The notes under the pieces: generated by a model | The model's database searches: none | What the model saw: only the letters and a program-made list of their open reading frames with translations | What the model was told of the DNA's origin: nothing | Assembly (NCBI GenBank): GCA_018240025.1 | Contig: JAFEGM010000034.1 | Span: 63,639 to 127,638 of the forward strand | Length of the DNA stretch: 64,000 nucleotides | From: Verrucomicrobiota bacterium | Lineage (GTDB): Bacteria > Verrucomicrobiota > Verrucomicrobiia > Chthoniobacterales > SZAS-18 | Direction: 5' to 3' | Made by a program: the position numbers and the translations under genes | Shown: piece after piece, positions 54,956-64,000 of the stretch | How positions within the stretch are numbered: the first letter of the stretch is position 1 | Layout: each line of letters starts with the position of its first letter

Positions 54956-57265
54956 TCAGCGCGCGCTCGCATCGAACCAAACCGGCGCAGTCCAGACGCG
55001 GTCGGGCCGTAAAGTCCCGTCGGGTGCCGGCGCGGCGTTTTGCTGAGTGAAGCGGAAGAAGACGAACTCGCCGGGCCGGCTCAAACGCACGCCGTCGATT
55101 GCACGGGCCTTGCCGGGAGGCGTGTTGCCGCGGGTCTGCACGGTCTTAGCGACGGTGGCGAGCTCCCCGCCGACCGTGCCGGTGAAGACATCGATGGTGT
55201 AGGCGGCGTCCGGTTCGTCGTCGTCGCGGATCTGCAGCTCGATCTGCAAATCCTCCGCCGGCGGTGCGGTCGGAATGACATCGCCGCAGAGCCGCCCGTT
55301 GACCCGCACGGCCAGGCGCAGATTGGCATCCTCCGAAGCATAGACGTGCCGGGCGCGCATGGCCTCGAGGAGCGCCTCCTTGGTCAGCTCCGGCGCGAGA
55401 ATACCGGTGCGCGCGTCGGTCGCGTTGCCCCAGTCCCATTCGTGGTTGTCCTGATCGGCCGTGGGCGCGAGGCGAAACCCGAGGCGCAGGTACATCTTGT
55501 AGTGCTCCTCCATGATCTGCGAAGCCCAGCGGCGCATCAGCGGCGTCTTCGGCGCGCCATTGACGAGTTCGATGAGCTGGGTGGTCGCACCCATCTCGCG
55601 CACCCAGCCCGTGTCGTCGCCGAAGTCATCGCGACCGAACTCGTTCGCCTCGATCGTCTTACCCGGCCGGCCGAGGCCCGGATGGTTGAGCATGACGACG
55701 GCGCGCCGGCCCTTGGCGTCGCGCCGCTGGTCGAGCCAGCGCAGGAGCTGATCGAAGGCACCGTTGGGCACGTCGATGACGTCGTCGACGTCGAACACGT
55801 TGACGTGGTTGCCTTTCGACATGGAGGAGAACTCCTGTCCGTGCAGCGCGACGAAGCGCCCGGGCTGGTTGAATCTGCGCGCCGTCGGCACCAGCGCCCA
55901 GGCCTCCGGTCCCGTGTAGAGCCGCGTGCGCTGCGCCGCGGTGGCTTTATCGCCGCCGAGGAGGTGGTTGTGTTCGGTCAGGGCGAGGAAGTCGAGTTTG
56001 GCGACGTCGCGCGCGTGCAGATAGGCGTCCTCGGGCGTGCCCTTGCCGTCGCTGTAGGCGGTGTGCGCGTGCAGATTACCGAAGAAGATGCGCGGGGCGG
56101 GCGAGGCCGCGATCTCACGCAGCGGGCTGGCGGGCAGCGGCGTCGGCGTGGGCTGCGTGGCCGGCGCCTCGGCGGACCCGCCACCCCCGAGCGCAGCCAG
56201 CGCCGGCTTGGCCACGCCATCGTCGTCGAAGAGCGCGAAGGCCTCCCACATGTTCGAGCGGATCCATTCGGGGCTCCAATAGAACGTCCCGGCCAGCCGC
56301 GACTCGGCGCTGCGCGCGAACGCCTGGAAGGCGGCCAGCCACGCGCGCTGCCCGGCCGGGCTCAGCTCGAAGCCGGGCACGGGCTGATTCCATTCCGCGA
56401 ACTGGCCGGGGAACTTGGGCTGACTGGGATAGCCGTACTCGCAGATCACGAGCGGTCGCCCGAGAGCGGCATGCAGCGTCTGCAGCTGTCGGCGGAGGAA
56501 GTCGAGCGAGCGCTCCTCCGGCTTGGCCGAGGTCGGGAAATAGCTCAATCCCGGCAGGTCCACCGCCACCCCGTGTCGGCCCATCTCCTGCCAGAACGCG
56601 AGGCAGTAGGGCGCGTTCGTCCACTGCGCGAGGTGCAGGATGAAGCGCGCCTTCGGCTCCGCCTTGCGCACGCCGCGCTGGGCGGCGGCGATGATCTTCG
56701 CCATCCGCGGCCAGACCATGGTGCGCATGTAGTCGAGACTGACCCGCTTGGCCCAGTCAGGCTCGAACACGCCGCAGATCCCGAAATCGATTTCGTTGCC
56801 GATCTCGAAGAGTTCGACGCGCAGCCCGGCCTGCTGGAAATGCCGCGTGACGCGCTCGGCGTACTCCTCGATCGCACGCAGTCGCTGCTCTTCCGGCAGC
56901 GCGCGCCAGGCGGCCGGCGCGGGCTGTTTCACCATATCCGACCACTCCTCGCTCAGGAAGAGCACGAGATAGGGCGCGAGACCGGCCGCCTGCGCCCGGC
57001 GGGCCAGTTCGGTGGCGGCGCGCAGCCCGCTGGGCCCGTCGTCGCGAGTCCACAGTCGGATGCGGGCGGCGTTGGCCCCGGCCCGGGCGAGCAGACGGTA
57101 GGGATCTTCGGCCACCCCATCGGCCCCGCGCCAGCGACCGCCGGCCTGTTCGAGTTCGGCCACGTAGTTCGCGTCCACGCCGTTGAGGAAGCGCGACGAT
57201 TCCGCAGCCGGGCCGAGCAGCGGCAGCAGCCAGCCGAGCGCGAGGAACAGGGCGAAGCGGCACAT
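54956..57265 (-). CDS. Secreted fusion: GH53-like glycoside hydrolase plus PHP (CehA/McbA-like) domain
   Basis: 769 residues with a signal peptide. Residues about 25-360 match the GH53 endo-galactanase TIM barrel: FLNGVDANYVAELEQAGGRW, AARIRLWT, acid/base Glu158 in FEIGNEID and nucleophile Glu276 in LVICEYGYP. After a Gly/Pro/Thr linker, residues about 393-650 form a PHP metallo-domain: NLHAHTAYSDG with His399/His401/Asp406, TEHNH with Glu431/His432, and MLNHPG. A beta-sandwich tail follows. The start MCRFALF at 57265 was chosen; the frame extends further only as an antisense frame. It is not a usual domain pair. Confidence 0.75.
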   Translation of the reverse strand: MCRFALFLALGWLLPLLGPAAESSRFLNGVDANYVAELEQAGGRWRGADGVAEDPYRLLARAGANAARIRLWTRDDGPSGLRAATELARRAQAAGLAPYLVLFLSEEWSDMVKQPAPAAWRALPEEQRLRAIEEYAERVTRHFQQAGLRVELFEIGNEIDFGICGVFEPDWAKRVSLDYMRTMVWPRMAKIIAAAQRGVRKAEPKARFILHLAQWTNAPYCLAFWQEMGRHGVAVDLPGLSYFPTSAKPEERSLDFLRRQLQTLHAALGRPLVICEYGYPSQPKFPGQFAEWNQPVPGFELSPAGQRAWLAAFQAFARSAESRLAGTFYWSPEWIRSNMWEAFALFDDDGVAKPALAALGGGGSAEAPATQPTPTPLPASPLREIAASPAPRIFFGNLHAHTAYSDGKGTPEDAYLHARDVAKLDFLALTEHNHLLGGDKATAAQRTRLYTGPEAWALVPTARRFNQPGRFVALHGQEFSSMSKGNHVNVFDVDDVIDVPNGAFDQLLRWLDQRRDAKGRRAVVMLNHPGLGRPGKTIEANEFGRDDFGDDTGWVREMGATTQLIELVNGAPKTPLMRRWASQIMEEHYKMYLRLGFRLAPTADQDNHEWDWGNATDARTGILAPELTKEALLEAMRARHVYASEDANLRLAVRVNGRLCGDVIPTAPPAEDLQIELQIRDDDEPDAAYTIDVFTGTVGGELATVAKTVQTRGNTPPGKARAIDGVRLSRPGEFVFFRFTQQNAAPAPDGTLRPDRVWTAPVWFDASAR

Positions 57266-57315
57266 GCCGCAAAGCACAGCAGACCCGCCGCCGACTGCAA
57301 GAATATGGTCGCGCC

Positions 57316-58785
57316 TCAGCCGGTGGCCACCGCCGGGGCGGGCAGCAATTCGACCGTCGTGGCGCGCGGCGCCAGCGGCAGGCAAACCGTGATCTCGGCC
57401 CCACCGGCCGGCGCATTGCGGGCCAGCACGCGACCGCCGTGGGCTTCCACCACCGCTTTCACGAGGCTCAAACCAAGGCCGAGCCCGCGCGACTGCGAGC
57501 GACTGCGGTCGCCGCGGAAAAGCCGATCCCAGATGCGCGGCAGATCCTCCGGGGCGATGCCGGGGCCGTTGTCGCGGAACGTGATGGCCGCCTCCGGGCC
57601 GCTCGGGTGCAGCCAACGCTCGATCTCGATGAAGACCGAGCCGCCCTCCTGGGTGTACTTGAGAGCGTTGTCGAGCAGGTTGGCCAGCACCTGGCGCAGC
57701 CGCGCCGGATCGCCGAGCAACTGACCGCGGTAGCGACTGCGCAGCTGAACGACGATGCGCTTTTCCTCGGCCACGGGCGCGTAGAGATCGATCGTGCGTT
57801 CGAGCAGGGCCGTCCCGTCGATCGACTCCCACCGCAGCGGCATGGCCCCGTTCTCGGCCTCGGCCACGTCCATGAGCGCCCGCAGCATGGTCAGCACCCG
57901 ATCCGATTCCTCCAGGCAATCCGCCAGCGCGTGCTGGGCGTCTTCCAGCTTCGGCTTGGGCGTGGCCAGCGCGGCCTCCGCGGTCATGCGCATGCGCGCG
58001 AGGGGAGTGCGCAGATCGTGGGCGGCATTGTCGAGCGCTTCGCGCATCGCCCGGATGAGCGCTTCGTTGCGGTCCAGCATGCGGTTGAACAAGTCGACCA
58101 GCCGGTCCATGTCGGTGTCCCAGGTGCCGACGGGCACGCGCGCATCCATGCGCCCGGTGTCGAGGATGGAGCGCACCGTTTGGACGATCTGCCGGATGGG
58201 ACTCATCCCGCGGTGCAGCAGCCAGTTGCCGCCGAGGAGGCCGAGCAGCACCACCGGAAGCGAGACGCCGAGGAAGACTTTGCGCAGGCCGCTCAGAACC
58301 ACGTCGATGTTCTCGACCGCGCGCCCGACCTGCACGGTGGCACCGTCGGCCAGCGTCTGGGCGGCCGCCACGAGTTCGGTGGATTCATCGCGATCGACGC
58401 GTGTCCAGGAAGGCTCGTTGAGCGGGGTGGGTGGGGCCTCCGGGAGGTCGCCCGCCTCGATGTTCAGCGGAAGCGTGAGCATGCGTACTTCGCGGCTCGG
58501 CTTGGGGCCCAGCACGCGCACGAAATGGACGCGTTTCCGGCGCGCCTCCTCCACGTTTCGCACCCAGTCTCCGAGGCGCTCCACGCCGCCGGATTGGTAG
58601 ATCGCGCAGTACTCCGCCAGTCGCGCCTGGATCCCCGTACGCTCGCGGTTGTCGATGTTGTTCGAGACGGTGACGTGGATGATGGAGAAGAGCGCCGCCA
58701 CTCCGACGGTGTACGCAATGGCGTAACTCAGACTGAGCCGAAACCCGAGATTTCGGGTGGCCTGTTTAAGCCGATCGAAAGACAT
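57316..58785 (-). CDS. Sensor histidine kinase of an OmpR-type pair
   Basis: 489 residues from ATG 58785, which is preceded by GGAG with good spacing; an in-frame GTG at 58797 is an alternative. Two helices (about 20-42 and 175-195) flank a periplasmic domain, followed by HAMP ([17 protein letters not shown]), His[15 protein letters not shown] and HATPase_c ([54 protein letters not shown]). It resembles heavy-metal or envelope stress kinases. The start overlaps the regulator gene by 20 bases. Confidence 0.92.
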   Translation of the reverse strand: MSFDRLKQATRNLGFRLSLSYAIAYTVGVAALFSIIHVTVSNNIDNRERTGIQARLAEYCAIYQSGGVERLGDWVRNVEEARRKRVHFVRVLGPKPSREVRMLTLPLNIEAGDLPEAPPTPLNEPSWTRVDRDESTELVAAAQTLADGATVQVGRAVENIDVVLSGLRKVFLGVSLPVVLLGLLGGNWLLHRGMSPIRQIVQTVRSILDTGRMDARVPVGTWDTDMDRLVDLFNRMLDRNEALIRAMREALDNAAHDLRTPLARMRMTAEAALATPKPKLEDAQHALADCLEESDRVLTMLRALMDVAEAENGAMPLRWESIDGTALLERTIDLYAPVAEEKRIVVQLRSRYRGQLLGDPARLRQVLANLLDNALKYTQEGGSVFIEIERWLHPSGPEAAITFRDNGPGIAPEDLPRIWDRLFRGDRSRSQSRGLGLGLSLVKAVVEAHGGRVLARNAPAGGAEITVCLPLAPRATTVELLPAPAVATG

Positions 58786-59443
58786 AGCCGACTCCACGGA
58801 GGGTATGAATCAGCCGCGGTCCCGGCAAGTCCCGTTCGAGTTTCTGGCGGAGTCGGCACACCACCACGTCGACGACGTTGGTCTGCGGATCGAAGGAGTA
58901 GTCCCAGACGTGCTCGAGCAACATCGTCTTCGTCACCGGCCGGCCGGCGTGACGCACGAGATATTCGAGCAAGGCAAACTCGCGGCCCGCCAAATCCACC
59001 TTCTGCCCGCCGCGCGTGACCTCGCGAGCCAGCAGGTCGATGACCAGATCGCCCGCCGAAAGGCGAGACGGCTCGGAGGTGCGGGTGGCCCGCCGGATCA
59101 ATGCGTGCACCCGCGCCAGCAACTCGGAGAACGAGAACGGCTTCGTGAGGTAGTCGTCGGCTCCGGCGTTCAGCCCCCGCACACGGTCATCGACGGAGGC
59201 GAGGGCGCTGAGCACGAGGACCGGCGTGTCCGCCTTCTCGCGTCGGAGCTGGCGGATCAGATCGAGTCCGTCCAGCGACGGCAGCATGACGTCGATCACC
59301 GCGGTGTCGTAGGATGACTTCAGCGCCAGCGCGAGTGCCTCCGAACCGTCGGCGGCGTGATCGACGGAAAAGCTGTTCTCCCGCAGCCCATTCACCATGA
59401 ACTCCGCGAGCTTGCGATCATCTTCAGCGATCAGGATACGCAT
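58766..59443 (-). CDS. OmpR/PhoB-family response regulator
   Basis: 225 residues. Receiver with Glu7/Asp8/Asp9, phospho-Asp51 ([11 protein letters not shown]), LSALAS and [14 protein letters not shown]. The C-terminal winged helix has [35 protein letters not shown] features and [15 protein letters not shown] with the typical [11 protein letters not shown] end. It is the upstream member of a two-gene operon with the kinase at 57316-58785. Nothing in the window identifies the regulated genes; the BON gene lies next in the opposite direction. Confidence 0.94.
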   Translation of the reverse strand: MRILIAEDDRKLAEFMVNGLRENSFSVDHAADGSEALALALKSSYDTAVIDVMLPSLDGLDLIRQLRREKADTPVLVLSALASVDDRVRGLNAGADDYLTKPFSFSELLARVHALIRRATRTSEPSRLSAGDLVIDLLAREVTRGGQKVDLAGREFALLEYLVRHAGRPVTKTMLLEHVWDYSFDPQTNVVDVVVCRLRQKLERDLPGPRLIHTLRGVGYVFRSA

Positions 59444-59544
59444 GTGTCGGAACCGAAACCGTAGCTACGAGTGCGAGAGGGTAGCGTCGCATTAATCCTT
59501 TGTAACGCCCATTGCTGGAGGCGCGGCCGGGTCAGCCGCACCGC

Positions 59545-60018
59545 TCAGGGCCGCGCCCGCACTTCCAATTCGTTCACGACCTGTCGCGAGCCGGCCGCGG
59601 TTTGGGCCAGCGCGTCGAGGCGGGTGCGCTCGCTGGGGGAATCGACCAGACCGCGCAGGACCAGCAAGGCCGATGTGCTGATGATCTTCACGTTCTTGGC
59701 GTTGAGCGAGAGGGAGGTATCCGCCAGCACTGCTCGACGCAGCTCACGGGTCACGCGGAGGTCGTCCGGCTGGTTCGACTGGTCGGTCGCCACCAGCCCG
59801 CTGCCGCGCCGGGCGCGCTGGTTGCGGCCGGCGTTGTCGGGCTGGGCTGGAATGGGCTTCGGCGTCGGCGTGAGCGAAGGTGCGGGCAACGTGGGCGGCG
59901 GAGGCGTCGGCTGGTCCGGCGGGGTCGGGGTTGGCGTGGGTGTCGTGTCCAGGGCCCAGACGCCCGGCAGGCACAGGGCGAAGGCGCAGAGGCGCAGGAG
60001 AAAGGAGGGCGGTGACAT
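59545..60018 (-). CDS. Periplasmic BON-domain protein
   Basis: 157 residues from ATG 60018. A signal peptide (LLRLCAFALCLPGVWA) is followed by a Pro/Thr-rich linker of about 40 residues (TPTPTPTPPDQPTPP and so on). The last 70 residues form a BON domain: DLRVTRELRRAVLADTSLSLNAKNVKIIS, LLVLRGLVDSPSERTRLDALAQTAAG and VVNELEV. BON domains bind phospholipid membranes in osmotic-shock proteins such as OsmY. The Pro/Thr spacer may cross the cell wall. It is divergent from the hybrid kinase. Confidence 0.84.
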   Translation of the reverse strand: MSPPSFLLRLCAFALCLPGVWALDTTPTPTPTPPDQPTPPPPTLPAPSLTPTPKPIPAQPDNAGRNQRARRGSGLVATDQSNQPDDLRVTRELRRAVLADTSLSLNAKNVKIISTSALLVLRGLVDSPSERTRLDALAQTAAGSRQVVNELEVRARP

Positions 60019-60189
60019 GGTGCGGAGGTGGGGCTGATCCGACTCACGCAGGTGCAATGCCAGCGGCAGCGACTCTGTTGCGCCGGCCGGGGAAGCGGAG
60101 CGCGTCGCGTGAAACGCAAGCTCTTCGGGCAGATTGCAGGGCAGCGCGCGTTTGCGTCGGGTCGCCCAGCGCACCATGCTGGAGGTTCG

Positions 60190-62157
<1,968 letters not shown>

Positions 62158-62163
62158 ACGCCA

Positions 62164-62197
62164 CAAAAAGGCCGGACCCGTCTTCGACGAGTCCGGC
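62164..62197 (-). terminator. Hairpin terminator for the Thr-rich pair
   Basis: On the minus strand GCCGGACTCGTC pairs with GACGGGTCCGGC across a GAA loop (one mismatch), then CTTTTTG follows. It lies 26 bases beyond the end of the 62223 gene and can also stop transcription from the plus-strand kinase gene. Confidence 0.7.
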
Positions 62198-62222
62198 TAT
62201 GGCCCGGAGGCTGGCAGAGGGT

Positions 62223-62396
62223 CTAGTAGGTCGTCCGCTGGACCGTGGTGCTGGTCGTGACCGGCGGCGCGACCGGAGCGACCAAACGTCGGGTCGTGGT
62301 CGTTTCCGTGGTAGTGACCGGCGGCGGATCCGAGGCACAAGCCCCAAGCGAGAGTCCGCCGACGACGGTGAGCAGAAGGAGGGCGAACTTCTTCAT
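62223..62396 (-). CDS. Small Thr-rich lipoprotein (57 aa)
   Basis: A short gene read directly from the minus strand: 57 residues, MKKFALLLLTVVGGLSLGAC giving lipobox LGAC with Cys20. The 37-residue mature part is mostly Thr, Val, Pro and Arg (VTTTETTTTRRLVAPVAPPV). The start lies one base after the stop of the 62398-62793 gene, which implies translational coupling. No family is recognised. It is probably an outer or inner membrane lipoprotein of unknown role, acting with its partner. Confidence 0.75.
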   Translation of the reverse strand: MKKFALLLLTVVGGLSLGACASDPPPVTTTETTTTRRLVAPVAPPVTTSTTVQRTTY

Positions 62397-62397
62397 G

Positions 62398-62793
62398 TTA
62401 CTTGCGGGGGCTGGTGGTGGTCGTGGTGGTGGTGGTCTCTTCCACCACCGCCGGGGACTCGGTGGTGGTGGTCTTCTTGCGGGTCACCAGCACCTTGCCG
62501 ACCACCGGCTGGCCATCGACCATCGTGTAATAGACCGTGGTCGTGTCGCCGGGCTTGATCGACTCGTAGGTCACGGTGCGCCCGTCGGCGTCGACGAAGG
62601 TGGTGGTCTTCGTATAGCGGTAGGTCGCCGGGCCGCCCGCGGAGCGGGTCACGACCACCTCGGTCGGCGTCAGGGACGAGATTGTGCCGGTGGTGGTGAT
62701 GACGGTCTCCTGCGCGAAGGCCAGGAGGGGACTGCAGGCGAGGGCCACGGCGGCGGCCGCCTGAGCAATGCGATGGGGAAGGATGTTGTACAT
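62398..62793 (-). CDS. Hypothetical exported protein with Thr-rich tail
   Basis: 131 residues. A signal peptide (AQAAAAVALACSPLLAFA) precedes a small beta domain (TGTISSLTPTEVVVTRSAGGPATYRYTKTTTFV..., TVYYTMVDGQPVVGKVLVTRK), built like a short OB- or SH3-like barrel. The C terminus is a VEETTTTTTTTSPRK tract; eight consecutive Thr codons stand near the 3' end. Promoter side: 140 bases separate it from the partial TPR-like gene. Its operon partner is the small lipoprotein. Confidence 0.72.
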   Translation of the reverse strand: MYNILPHRIAQAAAAVALACSPLLAFAQETVITTTGTISSLTPTEVVVTRSAGGPATYRYTKTTTFVDADGRTVTYESIKPGDTTTVYYTMVDGQPVVGKVLVTRKKTTTTESPAVVEETTTTTTTTSPRK

Positions 62794-62933
62794 AGGTTCG
62801 TCAATAGAGGGTTGATTCGCCTTCCCGTGCCCACGGCATCAGCGTTTCGAACTGCCAACGCTCCTTGCGTCGGAACGGACCGGCGAACATCCATGCTTCG
62901 CCGCCGGGTCCCTCTGCGGACGTGTCGCGCCGC

Positions 62934-64000
62934 TCAACCGGCCTCCGCAGCGAAGGCCAGGGCCGCACCTTCCGCCCCCCGATGGGTGGGCCAATCGGTG
63001 GCGGCGCGGCGCGCGCGCCGATCCTCCGGTCGCTGCCGCAGGTATCGATGCCAGGCGAGTCGCGCTGCCTCGCTGCGTCCGGCCAGTTCGTGCTGCCGGG
63101 CTTGCAGCCAGACCAGATCGGCGTCGTCCCCGAACTGCGCCACCTGCCGGTGGGTCAATGCGTCCACGGTGTCCGCGAGCTCCTCCAGCAGGTTGGCCGC
63201 CCCCGACGAAGGCTCGGTCAGCAGGCGCAAGTGGAGCGCGCTGCGGGCCCGAGCGGCGCACTCGTTGGCGAAGAAATGGGCCGCGAAGGTCGCCTCCGGC
63301 CAGCTGAGCAGATATTCGCGCAGAAACTCCGGCAGGAACTTGGGCAGATGGCGCAGATGGAACGCACACCCGACCCGGAAGAGCGCTTCGGCCGGACGCA
63401 GCAGCCCCGCGAAGCCGCGGCTGGTCCACGCCTGCGCCAGCGCCAGTCCTTGGTCGAGACAGTCGCTGGCGGGGCCGATCCAATCCGCCAGCGCGATCGC
63501 GTCGGTCGGCGGTTGGGCGAGCCAGAGCAGACGCGCCTTCAACCCGATCTCGGCGGCTGCGACGTCGTCGCTCTCGAGCGCGGCGACCAGCGTAAGACTC
63601 TGTTCCGCCTCCGCGGCGACCTGCGCATGCTCCCCGCTCAGAGCGTTGGCCGCCGCCCGGTTCATCCAGGCCGCGGCGAGATTACGTTGCACGAAGCGAT
63701 CGGCCGGCGCTGCGGTAAACGCCGCGATCGCCTCATCGAAACTGGCGCGGGCTTCGACGTGACGTGCGCTGCTGGCGCGCAGCAAACGGGCTCCGCGATT
63801 GAGCCAGGCAGTTCCCCGTAAGGCGCTGTTCTCCTTCGCCAGGTCCACGGTCGCGAGCCGCGCCAGGGCGGAGTCGTAGGCGGCCAGGCTTTCGGTCAGA
63901 GCCGGCGTCGCGTTGCCCACATTGACCTCGGCCCGGGCCAGCGCCCGCTGGACCTCGGGCGTGTCGACCTCCGGCAGCCGCGCGAGGGCGGCGGCCGCCC
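62934..64000 (-). CDS. TPR-like helical protein (5' part outside the window)
   Basis: At least 355 residues; the frame stays open to the right edge, so the N terminus is missing. The sequence is almost all helix with Ala-rich repeats resembling degenerate TPRs: LTESLAAYDSALARLATVDLAKENSALRGTAWLNRGARLL, EARASFDEAIAAFTAAPADRF and SDCLDQGLALAQAWTSRGF. The C-terminal half has DADLVWLQARQHELAGRSEAARLAWHRYLRQRPEDRRAR. No enzyme motif is seen. A protein-scaffold role is possible. Confidence 0.6.
   Translation of the reverse strand, partial: AAAALARLPEVDTPEVQRALARAEVNVGNATPALTESLAAYDSALARLATVDLAKENSALRGTAWLNRGARLLRASSARHVEARASFDEAIAAFTAAPADRFVQRNLAAAWMNRAAANALSGEHAQVAAEAEQSLTLVAALESDDVAAAEIGLKARLLWLAQPPTDAIALADWIGPASDCLDQGLALAQAWTSRGFAGLLRPAEALFRVGCAFHLRHLPKFLPEFLREYLLSWPEATFAAHFFANECAARARSALHLRLLTEPSSGAANLLEELADTVDALTHRQVAQFGDDADLVWLQARQHELAGRSEAARLAWHRYLRQRPEDRRARRAATDWPTHRGAEGAALAFAAEAG

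Overview
The window reads as a high-GC chromosome segment of a Verrucomicrobiota bacterium, most likely of the Opitutaceae/Opitutales. Evidence: a TGTTC-N4-GAACA palindrome, the LexA operator type described for Verrucomicrobia, lies directly in front of lexA; a secreted protein carries the tandem 'NLSTR...GPSL...DPxxxxxN' domain common in Opitutus-type genomes; there is an orphan ADOP-type permease; and many secreted beta-rich proteins and low-complexity repeat arrays sit between genes. No prophage, IS transposase, CRISPR array or rRNA operon was seen.

Layout. 1-852: end of an SCP-x-type thiolase. 968-8398: a Ser/Thr kinase with Sel1 repeats, followed by a tightly packed surface-polysaccharide cluster (glycosyltransferase, polyprenyl-phosphate sugar transferase, O-antigen polymerase/ligase-like protein, DegT aminotransferase). 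8442-12409: membrane-anchored hypothetical, tRNA-His, dcd, a HARE-HTH/AT-hook protein, malQ. 12597-23967: housekeeping block (hemL, a degenerate Ste24-like membrane protein, purL, TPR protein, lexA, ankyrin protein, lipoprotein, metG, aldo/keto reductase). 24092-28345: secreted proteins (NLSTR-repeat protein, SOUL protein, beta-helix protein). 28487-37399: a histidine kinase/LuxR-type regulator pair and two ABC-type export systems. 37498-42655: cdsA-dxr-rseP with a small conserved membrane protein and a DUF2334 deacetylase-like protein. 42707-50934: dienelactone hydrolase, lipoprotein, and a 2216-residue protein of three seven-bladed RCC1 propellers. 51020-62157: SRPBCC and DUF1761 proteins, a LytS/LytTR pair, a GH53-PHP fusion, an OmpR-type pair, a BON protein and a hybrid kinase. 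62223-64000: two Thr-rich exported proteins and a partial TPR-like gene.

How the genes connect. ATGA overlaps or near-overlaps define operons: sugar transferase/polymerase, kinase/regulator 28487-31371, ABC exporter 35280-37399, cdsA-dxr, LytS/LytTR 52448-54318, and the OmpR pair 58766-59443. Four two-component modules in about 34 kb show heavy investment in environmental sensing beside exported carbohydrate-active and beta-rich proteins.

The most unusual feature is the intergenic DNA. At least five unrelated short-repeat families (7-bp GCGATAG, 8-bp GGTGACGG, about 10-bp GAAACTCGAA, a CCGCACTC/GAGTGCGG hairpin, a GGGATTGAGAGT array) fill gene-gene gaps. Several are built as two mirrored arms around a spacer, mostly at convergent gene ends, and in several cases the repeat itself supplies the neighbouring gene's stop codon.
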